From Verrucomicrobiales bacterium (GTDB taxonomy: Bacteria > Verrucomicrobiota > Verrucomicrobiia > Limisphaerales > UBA11320), in the NCBI GenBank assembly GCA_003452185.1, contig DMJJ01000131.1, positions 1 to 13,119 of the forward strand: DNA of 13,119 nucleotides. Direction: 5' to 3'. The notes below the pieces were generated by a model that saw only the letters and a program-made list of their open reading frames with translations, searched no databases and was not told the DNA's origin. Positions 7,011 to 13,119 of the stretch are shown piece after piece; position 1 is the stretch's first letter, and the number at the start of each line of letters is the position of its first letter. The position numbers and the translations under genes were made by a program.

Positions 7011-7676
7011 GTGGCCCGCGAATCCCAGTCGGAGAAGTCAGCCCGTCTGGCTCGCATCACCGCCGGGCTTCGCGAAGCTTACCCCGATGCCCATTGCGAA
7101 CTGGTTCACTCCAGTCCGCTTGAGCTCCTGGTGGCCACCATCCTCTCGGCCCAGTGCACCGACAAGCAGGTCAACATCGTGACGGCCGACCTCTTCCGGA
7201 AGTACCGGACCGCCCGCGATTACGCGACCGCGCGGCTGGAGGACCTTGAGCAGGATGTGCGGCGAATCGGCCTCTACCGGAACAAGGCTAAAAACATCCA
7301 GGCGGCGTGTCGCACCCTGGTGGAGAGGCACGGCGGGGAGGTGCCCCGCACCATGGAAGAGCTGACCTCCCTGGCGGGGGTGGGCCGCAAGACCGCGAAC
7401 GTGGTCCTCGGCAATGCCTATGGGATGAACGTCGGGGTCGTCGTCGATACGCACGTCGCCCGGCTCTCGGAGCGCCTTCGCCTCACGACCGAAACCGACC
7501 CGGTCAAGATCGAGCAGGCGCTGATGAAGCTCACCCCTCCCGGGGACTGGACCCTCCTGAGCCATTGGCTGATCTGGCATGGTCGGCGTCGATGCGCTGC
7601 CCGGAAACCGGACTGCGACGCGTGCGAGATTTCCCGCTGGTGCCCCTCGGCCACCCCCTCCGGCAATGCCCCCTGA
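7011..7676 (+). CDS. nth: Endonuclease III, DNA glycosylase/AP lyase
   Basis: Nth removes oxidised pyrimidines and cleaves at the abasic site in base-excision repair. The protein has 221 residues, the family norm being about 211. The helix-hairpin-helix LAGVGRKTANVVL (121-133) carries the catalytic Lys127, and VVDTHVARL carries the catalytic Asp146. The C-terminal 4Fe-4S motif is intact: Cys195-x6-Cys202-x2-Cys205-x5-Cys211. LLVATILSAQCTDKQVN (39-55) is the conserved N-terminal helix. The start is a GTG 38 bases after the kamA stop with no Shine-Dalgarno site; no in-frame ATG fits the conserved N-terminus. It is probably co-transcribed with kamA and overlaps the next gene by 11 bases. The GMNVGVVVD segment is one residue longer than in E. 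coli between Lys and Asp, a minor variation. Confidence 0.96.
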   Translation: MARESQSEKSARLARITAGLREAYPDAHCELVHSSPLELLVATILSAQCTDKQVNIVTADLFRKYRTARDYATARLEDLEQDVRRIGLYRNKAKNIQAACRTLVERHGGEVPRTMEELTSLAGVGRKTANVVLGNAYGMNVGVVVDTHVARLSERLRLTTETDPVKIEQALMKLTPPGDWTLLSHWLIWHGRRRCAARKPDCDACEISRWCPSATPSGNAP

Positions 7677-8355
7677 ATCCTGGCACCTGCTTGAATCCGG
7701 CCCCGGTCCCACCCCCCTGAACATGGCCTGGGACGAGGTACTGCTGGAGAACGTCTCCTCACTCGCCGCCCCGGTGCTGCGGTTCTATGCTTGGGAGGAA
7801 CCGGCCGCCAGCTTCGGCTACTTCCAACGGCATGCCGACGTCGCCCGGATGACCCCCCTCCGCCCCCTCGTCCGGCGGCCCACCGGGGGAGGGCTTGTTC
7901 CCCACGACGCCGACTGGACTTACAGTCTGGTTTTCCCCCCCGGGCACGCCTGGTATGGGCTGCGGGCCGAGGAGAGCTACCGTCAGCTTCATGAGTGGGT
8001 GCAGGCCGCCCTGAATCTGGCTGGGGCCAAAACCGACCTCTCCCCCTGCTGCGCCAAGGAGCTCCCGGGGCAGTGCTTCGCGGGGCCCGAGAAGCACGAC
8101 CTGCTGCTCGGCGGACGCAAGGTGGCGGGTGCGGCGCAGCGCCGGGCCAAACATGGGCTCCTGATCCAGGGGTCGATCCAGCCCCGTCCCCCGGGCATGG
8201 TGCGCGGCGCCTGGGAACGGGGGTTTCTCGACTCGGCCATCCAGCGCTGGGGGGTTGAATGGCGGCCCCTCCCCGGGATGAATTCCCTGGCGACCCTTGC
8301 CGCAGAGCTCTCCGCCCGCAAGTACGCCCAGGCCTCTCACAACGAGAAGCGGTAG
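7666..8355 (+). CDS. lipM: LipM-type octanoyltransferase (BPL/LplA/LipB family)
   Basis: This enzyme is predicted to move octanoate from acyl carrier protein to GcvH or a 2-oxoacid dehydrogenase E2 domain, the first step of lipoate synthesis before LipA. The protein has 229 residues from ATG 7666. Recognised blocks are NMAWDEVLL (19-27), VLRFYAWEEPAASFGYFQ, RRPTGGG (70-76), the acyl-enzyme candidate Cys137 in CF, and Lys152 in GGRKVAGAAQRR. The 15-residue gap from Cys to Lys equals that between Cys150 and its lysine in B. subtilis LipM as I recall it, and the ending KYAQASHNEKR resembles that protein's C-terminus. The Cys argues against an ATP-dependent lipoate ligase LplA. The frame is open further upstream (to 7579), but the family N-terminus begins at ESWHLLESG, so 7666 is preferred. 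It overlaps nth by 11 bases. A LipL-like amidotransferase role is possible. Confidence 0.85.
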   Translation: MPPESWHLLESGPGPTPLNMAWDEVLLENVSSLAAPVLRFYAWEEPAASFGYFQRHADVARMTPLRPLVRRPTGGGLVPHDADWTYSLVFPPGHAWYGLRAEESYRQLHEWVQAALNLAGAKTDLSPCCAKELPGQCFAGPEKHDLLLGGRKVAGAAQRRAKHGLLIQGSIQPRPPGMVRGAWERGFLDSAIQRWGVEWRPLPGMNSLATLAAELSARKYAQASHNEKR

Positions 8356-8512
8356 CCTCGGGCAGACCGGCCCACGCAGCCTGCGCCGATCCGACCCGCC
8401 TCCACCTGCCCCCACCCCCCGACGTCGCAACGCTTCCCCGTGTGACGAGGGCCCTCTGGCATTGCCGCCCCCTGACCAATTTAGGGTCTGGCCTCAACAA
8501 ACAGGGTGTAGT

Positions 8513-8550
8513 CGTTTCCGGTCGCCGGGCGGATTCTGCGATTGGAAACG
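8513..8550. other. Inverted repeat upstream of the universal stress protein gene
   Basis: CGTTTCC (8513-8519) and GGAAACG (8544-8550) are perfect inverted copies 24 bases apart, directly before the Shine-Dalgarno site of the stress-protein gene. This could be an operator with half-sites about three helical turns apart (centre to centre), or the base of a leader hairpin. The rest of the 206-bp spacer (8356-8561) shows no recognisable promoter, terminator or small gene that I can defend. Confidence 0.35.
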
Positions 8551-8561
8551 GAAAGGTCTCC

Positions 8562-9122
8562 ATGAAGCCCACCCAAAAATCAGGAACTCGGGCCCTCAAG
8601 CCCTCCCGGCGCCGGTCTGCCGCGGATCGCGCACGGGTGTCGGGGGATGTCCTTGAGCTGGTCCCTGCAAGGCTCCGCCTGCAGACCATCCTGGTGCCGG
8701 TGGACTTCTCGAAGGAGTCGTTGAAGGCGGTGAGGTATGCGATCCCGTTCGCGGAGCAATTTGGCGCAGGCCTGATTCTCGTGAACGTGGTTGAGCCACT
8801 GGCGTTCGCCGACATCTCGGCCTTTCCGTTGGCCATGGAAAACGAGCGGGTGATGGAGCTCTGCCGCAAGAAGCTCGAGTCCATCGCCCGCCAGCGGGCC
8901 GTGCCGCCGGGGATCATCCGCAAGACGCTTGTCCGACAAGGGCAGGCCTTCCAGGAGATCTCTGACGCGGCACGGACGCTGAAGGCGGACCTGATCATCC
9001 TCGCCACCCATGGCTACACAGGAATCAAGCACGTGGTGCTGGGGAGCACCGCCGAGCGCGTCGTCCGCCATGCCCCTTGTCCGGTGCTGGTGGTCCGTGA
9101 CCAGGAAAGGGATTTTGCCTAA
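8562..9122 (+). CDS. Universal stress protein, UspA family
   Basis: This is a single-domain Usp of 186 residues, probably an ATP-binding cytoplasmic stress protein. The domain starts at about residue 40 with QTILVPVDFS, where Asp48 is the usual nucleotide contact. The C-terminal site reads ATHG-x9-GS (148-162), then TAERVVRHAPCPVLVVR, the classic Usp ending. The first Gly of the textbook G-x2-G-x9-G motif is Ala148, a common variant that normally still binds ATP. A basic, Ser/Arg-rich extension of about 38 residues precedes the domain and is unusual for the family. ATG 8562 is supported by a good Shine-Dalgarno site, GGAAAGG, five bases upstream. A second plausible Shine-Dalgarno site in the window belongs to the leftmost gene. 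Its physiological role cannot be read from context. Confidence 0.93.
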   Translation: MKPTQKSGTRALKPSRRRSAADRARVSGDVLELVPARLRLQTILVPVDFSKESLKAVRYAIPFAEQFGAGLILVNVVEPLAFADISAFPLAMENERVMELCRKKLESIARQRAVPPGIIRKTLVRQGQAFQEISDAARTLKADLIILATHGYTGIKHVVLGSTAERVVRHAPCPVLVVRDQERDFA

Positions 9123-9162
9123 TCCACCCCGCCAACCGGGCCGCAATGAGCCCCCAAAACCC

Positions 9163-10065
9163 ATGGTAAGCCTTCCGTCTCCCGCAGCCCCTTTGCCCGT
9201 CATGAAACTCTCCGGCTCCAAGGGCCCCGAAACCGCGTTCGGCTGCGCCCGCGACTTCCTCGACAACCGGCTGGTCTACCTGGTGGTCTCCCCGCGCGCC
9301 CGCGGGCTCTCCATCGGGGTGAACTTCAACCCGGACAAGAAGTGCAACTTCGACTGCTCCTATTGCGAGGTCAACCGGGGGATTCCCTCCACGAACCCGG
9401 ACTTCGACATCGACAAGATGCAGCAGGAGCTCGAGCGGACGATGACCTTCGTCCTGACGGGGCGGCTGCGCGAGCGGCCCCACTACCGCACGCTCCCGGA
9501 TGAGCTCCTCCGGATGCATCATGTCGCGATCAGCGGGGATGGCGAGCCGACCCTGGCCCCCAGGTTTGCCCAGGGGGTCGAGGCCCTCATCCACCTCCGC
9601 GCCCGTGGACGGTTCCCGTTTTTCAAGCTCGTGGTGATCACCAACGCCTGCGGGTTCGACCGCCCCGAGGTCCTTCGAAGCCTGGAGCTCCTCACCCCCC
9701 AGGATGAGATCTGGGCAAAGCTCGATGCCGGGACCGATGAGTATCTTGCCCTCGTGAACCGGGCCGACCGGCCCCTGAGCGCCATCCTCGCCAACATCCT
9801 GCTCGTGGCCAAGGAGCGGCCCGTCATCATCCAGAGCCTCTTCCCCTCAATCAGCAGTGCCGAGCCGTCGGCCGCCGAGATTGAGGCCTACGTCGGCCGG
9901 CTCCAGCAGCTCCAGCGGGACGGGGCGCAGATCCCCCTCGTCCAGATCTACTCGGCCACACGCCCCACCGCCCGCTCCCGGGTCGGCCACCTCCCGCTCC
10001 GGCAGCTCAGCCGGATCGCCCAACGGGTGCGCGAGGCCACGGGGCTTCGGGCCGAGGTCTTCTGA
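9163..10065 (+). CDS. Radical SAM protein, COG0731/TYW1-like, function unknown
   Basis: This is a 300-residue cytoplasmic protein. CNFDCSYC gives the radical SAM cluster cysteines Cys61, Cys65 and Cys68. ISGDGEPTL (123-131) is the SAM-binding GGE-type strand as found in COG0731/TYW1-like enzymes, followed by LVVITNACG (156-164) and DEIWAKLDAGTDE (181-193). These blocks resemble the radical SAM core of wyosine-tRNA synthases and the 'Fe-S oxidoreductase' relatives widespread in bacteria. There is no flavodoxin domain and no second Cys cluster that I can see, so tRNA modification is only one possibility. A start at Met14 (9202) is equally plausible, since the conserved region begins just after it (KLSGSKGPETAFG). 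No ribosome site supports either. It begins 40 bases after the stress-protein gene and may be co-transcribed with it. Substrate unknown. Confidence 0.85.
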   Translation: MVSLPSPAAPLPVMKLSGSKGPETAFGCARDFLDNRLVYLVVSPRARGLSIGVNFNPDKKCNFDCSYCEVNRGIPSTNPDFDIDKMQQELERTMTFVLTGRLRERPHYRTLPDELLRMHHVAISGDGEPTLAPRFAQGVEALIHLRARGRFPFFKLVVITNACGFDRPEVLRSLELLTPQDEIWAKLDAGTDEYLALVNRADRPLSAILANILLVAKERPVIIQSLFPSISSAEPSAAEIEAYVGRLQQLQRDGAQIPLVQIYSATRPTARSRVGHLPLRQLSRIAQRVREATGLRAEVF

Positions 10066-10071
10066 CCCTCC

Positions 10072-10098
10072 CGGGGCGTCGCGACCCCGCTGATTTCT
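10072..10098 (+). terminator. Possible intrinsic terminator after the radical SAM gene
   Basis: CGGGG (10072-10076) pairs with CCCCG (10085-10089) around the self-complementary segment GTCGCGAC (10078-10085), and a T-rich stretch (gatttctatt) follows. It begins six bases after the stop codon. The T-run is interrupted, so the call is tentative. It would insulate radC from upstream transcription. Confidence 0.35.
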
Positions 10099-10099
10099 A

Positions 10100-10128
10100 T
10101 TCACTCCGCGCCCCCCGCGTGCTACACG
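10100..10128 (+). promoter_or_regulatory. Putative radC promoter close to the start codon
   Basis: TTCACT (10100-10105), a 17-bp spacer and TACACG (10123-10128) resemble a sigma70 promoter weakly (four and three of six bases). The -10 ends nine bases before the radC ATG, the same geometry as kamA, which raises its credibility. Confidence 0.35.
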
Positions 10129-10137
10129 GGTCGCGCC

Positions 10138-10848
10138 ATGGAGACCGTACGGATCAAGGACCTTTCCCCGCTCGACCGTCCCCGCGAACGACTCGTTGCC
10201 TCCGGAGCCGATGCCCTTCGCTCCGCCGAGCTCGTCGCCATTCTCCTCCGCACCGGCCTGCAGGGAGCCTCCGCCCTCCAGGTGGCCGAGGAGCTCATGG
10301 CCCGATTCCAATCCCTGGGGGCCCTCTCCCGCGCCTCCCTGGATGAGCTTCGTGGGGTGCGGGGAATCGGCATCGACAAGGCGGTCGCCCTCCAGGCCGC
10401 ATTCACCCTGGCCCGCCGCATGGCGGCCGAGGTTCGGCTGGAGGCCCCCCTGCTCGACACCCCGGAGCGGGTGGCCGACCTGCTCCGGGAGGAAAACCGC
10501 TCCCATGGCGTGGAGCACTTTCAAGCAGTGCTCCTCAACACCCGCCGACGGCTCATCCGGGTCGAACCGATCTCGCAGGGAACGCTCGACACCCTGCTCG
10601 TGCACCCCCGGGAGGTCTTCCGGCCCGCGATCGCGGCGGGCGCCGCCGCCCTGGTCGTCGTCCACAACCATCCGAGCGGCGACCCCACCCCCTCGGAGGC
10701 CGACATCCGGGTGACGCGAGACCTGATCCGCGCAGGACAGCTGTTGAAGATCGAGCTGCTCGATCACATCATCCTGGGACACCGATCCCAGGCAAGGCCC
10801 CGGGATTACACCTCGCTTCGGGAGCTGGGCTATTGGGCCGGCCAGTGA
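10138..10848 (+). CDS. radC: RadC family JAMM/MPN+ domain protein
   Basis: The protein has 236 residues, slightly longer than the usual 220-230. The N-terminal part holds the RPRERL motif (14-19) and a helix-hairpin-helix-like segment (about 60-85, with GVRGIGIDKA). The C-terminal JAMM metalloprotease-like domain has Glu126 (VEHF) and the metal motif HNHPSGDPTPSEAD, giving His176, His178, Ser186 and Asp189, all intact. Despite its name, a role of RadC in recombination repair is disputed and its biochemical activity is not established. The ATG at 10138 is set by the family N-terminus ETVRIKDLSPLDRPRERL. It is convergent with guaB, 86 bases apart. Confidence 0.95.
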   Translation: METVRIKDLSPLDRPRERLVASGADALRSAELVAILLRTGLQGASALQVAEELMARFQSLGALSRASLDELRGVRGIGIDKAVALQAAFTLARRMAAEVRLEAPLLDTPERVADLLREENRSHGVEHFQAVLLNTRRRLIRVEPISQGTLDTLLVHPREVFRPAIAAGAAALVVVHNHPSGDPTPSEADIRVTRDLIRAGQLLKIELLDHIILGHRSQARPRDYTSLRELGYWAGQ

Positions 10849-10898
10849 GCAGGCCCGGAGGGTGAAGAGAGAACTGCGGAGATCGGGGGGCAAGTGCC

Positions 10899-10924
10899 GG
10901 GATCTTACGATCCCCGCTACCGGG
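10899..10924. terminator. Candidate bidirectional terminator between radC and guaB
   Basis: GGGATC (10899-10904) and GATCCC (10909-10914) form a 6-bp stem with a TTAC loop. The overlapping CCCG (10913-10916) and CGGG (10921-10924) give an alternative short stem. The position in the 86-bp convergent spacer fits a shared terminator. Neither strand has a T-run after it, so factor-dependent termination or chance is possible. Confidence 0.35.
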
Positions 10925-10934
10925 GGGCCGGACC

Positions 10935-12500
10935 TCAGGCGCTCGCCTTCACCTCAAGGACATCGTGGGGGCCCGCCTCCCGCTGCCCGGCCGGGCTCAC
11001 CCGGATATAGCGCGCCTTCTGACGAAGCTGCCCCAAATCGGCCGCCCCCAGATACCCCATCCCCGACTGGATCCCACCAATCAACTGCGTCAACACGGAG
11101 TCGACCGTCCCGGAAACCTCCTTCAGCGCCTCAACCCCCTCCGCCGCCACCTTGCGGGTGTTGTCCTTGCTATGCCCATAGCGCGCCGCTGACCCCGCCT
11201 TCATCGCCGCCAAACTCCCCATCCCCCGATACTGCTTATAAAGCTTCCCCCCAATCTCCATGATCTGCCCCGGCGCCTCCGCACACCCCGCGAAAATCCC
11301 TCCACACAACACCGAATGGGCCAAAGTAAGCGCTTTTACGATATCGCCCGACTTTGTAATGCCGCCATCCGCCAACAGGGTGACGTGCTTCTTCACGGCG
11401 GCTTGGGAGGCGACATACAGAGCGGTGAGCTGGGGAATCCCAACTCCAGCAACGATGCGCGTAGTACAGATTGACCCCGGCCCTTGACCTACTTTGATGC
11501 AGTTGGCACCGGCTTCGGCGAGGAACTCGACCCCGGCGGCGCTGGTGACGTTGCCGGCGATGATCGGGAGGTTGGCGAAGGCGTCGCGGATCATCCGGAC
11601 GGTTTCCCCGACTCCCTTGGTGAACCCATGGGCCGTCGAGACGGCGATCACATCGACTCCCCGTTCCACGAGCCCTTCGACATGTTTGAGGATGCGGTCG
11701 CGGTCGAGCTCGCCGAAGGCGTTGCGGGTGGCGGAGACGGCGGCCCCGCAGAGGAGGCGGAAATGGGAATCGCGGGCTGGCTTGAACTGGGCTTTTCGCT
11801 CCTGGGTGATCCGCTCCACGTCGCTCATGGTGAAGAGGCCGTGCAGGTGGTCGGAGTTGTCCACCACGAGGAGCTTGTGGATCCCGGGGTGGTCGTTGAA
11901 GAAGCGATCGGCCCGGCCGACCGGGTTGTTGCCGAGCTCCTTCTTGTGGATCGTGTGGACCTGGGCCCTCGGGGTCAGCGCCTCACCGACTTTCCGGGAG
12001 GCGTAGCGCGGCTTCACCACATGGCTTGAGAGGAGCCCGAGGAGTTTCCCCTCCTTGTCCACGACCGGGAAGGTGCTGAAGGCGAACTTTCGCTTCTCGA
12101 TCATCTCGAGCACCTCGCCAATGAGCTGCTCCGGCTGCACCTGGATCGGGTCCTGGATCAGGCCGTGAACGTGGTTCTTCACCCGGCTGACCTCCGAAAG
12201 CTGGTCCCGCTCCGGCATGTTGTAGTGGAGGAGTCCGAGCCCGCCATTGAGGGCCATGGCGATGGCCAGTCGCGACTCCGTCACCGTGTCCATGTCGGAG
12301 GACACGATCGGGATGTTGAGGTGGAGCCCCTCGGCCAGGGTGGTTTCGAGCTGCGTGTCCCGGGGGAGCACTTCGGAGTACAGGGTCGCGAGCGTGACGT
12401 CGTCGTACGTCAACGCCGTCCCGCGGTGGGCCGAGAAGAAGGGATCGGCCGCCAGGTAAAACTGTTCGTCGATTGCCGAGTGCCTGGTCCGTGCTGCCAT
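10935..12500 (-). CDS. guaB: Inosine-5'-monophosphate dehydrogenase
   Basis: GuaB oxidises IMP to XMP with NAD+, the committed step of GMP synthesis. The protein has 521 residues. The N-terminal barrel segment has TYDDV and MDTVTE. A pair of CBS domains lies at about 113-232. The catalytic loop GPGSICTT has Cys345. The phosphate-binding ADGGI has Asp378, and YRGMGS and the flap Arg440-Tyr441 are present. Departures from the usual sequence are SSDMDTVTE in place of the usual SAAMDTVTE, Ser288 where an Asp is normal (VDTAHG reads VSTAHG), GQG for GIG at 338-340, and LCGG near 398-401 where MLGS is common. An in-frame TGA two codons before ATG 12500 fixes the start. Codons for about 335-440 end in A or T more often than those of the N-terminal half. 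A possible -10, TACACT, lies at 12551-12546 on the minus strand, giving a leader of about 40 bases. Confidence 0.95.
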   Translation of the reverse strand: MAARTRHSAIDEQFYLAADPFFSAHRGTALTYDDVTLATLYSEVLPRDTQLETTLAEGLHLNIPIVSSDMDTVTESRLAIAMALNGGLGLLHYNMPERDQLSEVSRVKNHVHGLIQDPIQVQPEQLIGEVLEMIEKRKFAFSTFPVVDKEGKLLGLLSSHVVKPRYASRKVGEALTPRAQVHTIHKKELGNNPVGRADRFFNDHPGIHKLLVVDNSDHLHGLFTMSDVERITQERKAQFKPARDSHFRLLCGAAVSATRNAFGELDRDRILKHVEGLVERGVDVIAVSTAHGFTKGVGETVRMIRDAFANLPIIAGNVTSAAGVEFLAEAGANCIKVGQGPGSICTTRIVAGVGIPQLTALYVASQAAVKKHVTLLADGGITKSGDIVKALTLAHSVLCGGIFAGCAEAPGQIMEIGGKLYKQYRGMGSLAAMKAGSAARYGHSKDNTRKVAAEGVEALKEVSGTVDSVLTQLIGGIQSGMGYLGAADLGQLRQKARYIRVSPAGQREAGPHDVLEVKASA

Positions 12501-12554
12501 GGCTCATGATGAACGGCTTCCTTCCCCGCTGGCAAGAGGAAGCACAGTGTATCG

Positions 12555-12581
12555 TTGCCAGCCGGGGCGTGCTTCGATTAG
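12555..12581 (+). promoter_or_regulatory. Possible promoter for the TPR lipoprotein gene
   Basis: TTGCCA (12555-12560) and GATTAG (12576-12581) are separated by 15 bp, shorter than ideal. The -10-like element ends ten bases before the ATG at 12592. It is weak on its own and is listed because its geometry matches kamA and radC. It lies within the 91-bp divergent spacer shared with guaB. Confidence 0.25.
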
Positions 12582-12591
12582 CGTCCCTCGC

Positions 12592-13119
12592 ATGGCTCGA
12601 TGGCGGCCGCTCTTTCTTCTCTGCTCCGTCGCTCTGCTCCACGGCTGCACACCGCAGCCGGAGGGGCAGACTGAGGATCAGAAGGACCCCTTCTTCCAGC
12701 AGGGGCTGCGGCTCGACAAGGAGAAGGACTACAAGGGGGCGGTCGATGCCTTCGAGAAGGCGCTTCAGAACAATCCCCGCAACGTCCTGGCCCATTTCAA
12801 CCTCGGGCGCCTCTACGAGGGGGATGGCCCGATGAACGATCCGGGGATCGCCCTCTACCACTACAAAAAGGTGATCAAGCTGCAGCCGAGCGAATACCCG
12901 GCTGAGATCGCCCTCTCGCGCATCAAGGGATGCGAGCAGGAGATCGCCAAGGGGGTCGCCCTGGTCCAGGCCGACCCCCAGGTGATGAACGAGCTGGAGC
13001 GGCTGAAGGAGGAGAACCGGGGCCTGAAACGGGATATCGAGACCCTCCGGGCCCTGGCGGCCAACCCGCCGGCGGTCTTCACGAACCCACCCCCGGCCCC
13101 GCCCCCCTCGGGCTCCCGC
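12592..13119 (+). CDS. Lipoprotein with TPR repeats and coiled coil (C-terminus beyond window)
   Basis: The frame is open from ATG 12592 to the right edge (176 codons). The N-terminus MARWRPLFLLCSVALLHGCT is a type II signal peptide with lipobox LLHGC, making Cys19 the lipidated residue, so the protein is membrane-anchored on the outer side of the inner membrane or in the outer membrane. Residues about 33-66 form a TPR (FFQQGLRLDKEKDYKGAVDAFEKAL, split here as FFQQGLRL and AVDAFEKAL), and about 66-100 form a second, looser one (AHFNLGRLYEG to YKKVIKLQP). A short coiled coil follows (132-155, NELERLKEENRGLKRDIETL region). Then comes a Pro-rich linker (158-173), which usually leads into another domain, for example LysM, outside the window. 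The likely role is a scaffold in the envelope; no specific function can be assigned. Confidence 0.88.
   Translation, partial: MARWRPLFLLCSVALLHGCTPQPEGQTEDQKDPFFQQGLRLDKEKDYKGAVDAFEKALQNNPRNVLAHFNLGRLYEGDGPMNDPGIALYHYKKVIKLQPSEYPAEIALSRIKGCEQEIAKGVALVQADPQVMNELERLKEENRGLKRDIETLRALAANPPAVFTNPPPAPPPSGSR

Noticed and set aside
7579..7665. An upstream extension of the lipM frame giving 29 more residues
   Set aside because: The extra residues are Arg/Pro/Ala-rich, lie inside nth, and precede the point where LipM family similarity begins.
8259..8561. A longer version of the stress-protein frame starting at 8259
   Set aside because: It would overlap the lipM end. A good Shine-Dalgarno site directly precedes ATG 8562, and the extension shows no family similarity.
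7418..9007. A 529-codon open frame on the minus strand across nth, lipM and the stress-protein gene
   Set aside because: It runs antisense to three well-recognised genes, and its composition (Arg, Gly, Pro, Ser) is that of a shadow frame.
1..13119. Search for CRISPR arrays, tRNA or rRNA genes, insertion sequences, toxin-antitoxin pairs and defence genes
   Set aside because: No direct repeat arrays, cloverleaf-like segments, transposase motifs or terminal inverted repeats were seen. The GC runs scattered through the window look like composition, not structured repeats.

Overview
The window is GC-rich (about two thirds by eye), densely coded and chromosomal in character. The best taxonomic marker is the large gene at 795-4178. 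Its product joins a secreted beta-propeller 'membrane-bound dehydrogenase' domain, HEAT-like repeats and a C-terminal c-type heme domain, an architecture known from Planctomycetes and Verrucomicrobia. Together with weak use of Shine-Dalgarno sites this suggests a verrucomicrobial or related PVC bacterium. The assignment is an inference, since there is no rRNA gene in the window.

Layout: (1) A minus-strand group at 1-4178 holds, in transcription order, the exported heme/HEAT protein, ispF (isoprenoid precursor synthesis) and a small uncharacterised protein whose start codon overlaps the ispF stop. (2) A divergent 130-bp spacer leads into plus-strand genes: an exported protein resembling a metallopeptidase with its zinc site lost (4309-5703), then a tight set of a lysine 2,3-aminomutase family enzyme (kamA), endonuclease III (nth) and a LipM-type octanoyltransferase whose start overlaps the nth end. 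(3) After a 206-bp spacer come a universal stress protein and a TYW1/COG0731-like radical SAM protein, then radC under its own putative promoter. (4) guaB (IMP dehydrogenase) converges on radC. (5) Divergent from guaB, a TPR lipoprotein runs off the right edge.

Most genes are housekeeping: isoprenoid, purine and lipoate metabolism and base-excision repair. I see no mobile element, CRISPR array, tRNA, rRNA, toxin-antitoxin pair or defence island, and no complete novel multi-gene system. The observations most worth a second look are these: the pseudo-peptidase; the recurrence of -10 elements 6 to 10 bases before start codons, implying leaderless or nearly leaderless transcripts; a KamA that keeps all substrate and cofactor residues but lacks the structural zinc cysteines; a guaB with unusual active-site residues and a codon-use shift over its catalytic part; and a radical SAM protein of unknown substrate.

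All family assignments and alignments were made by eye from remembered family sequences.
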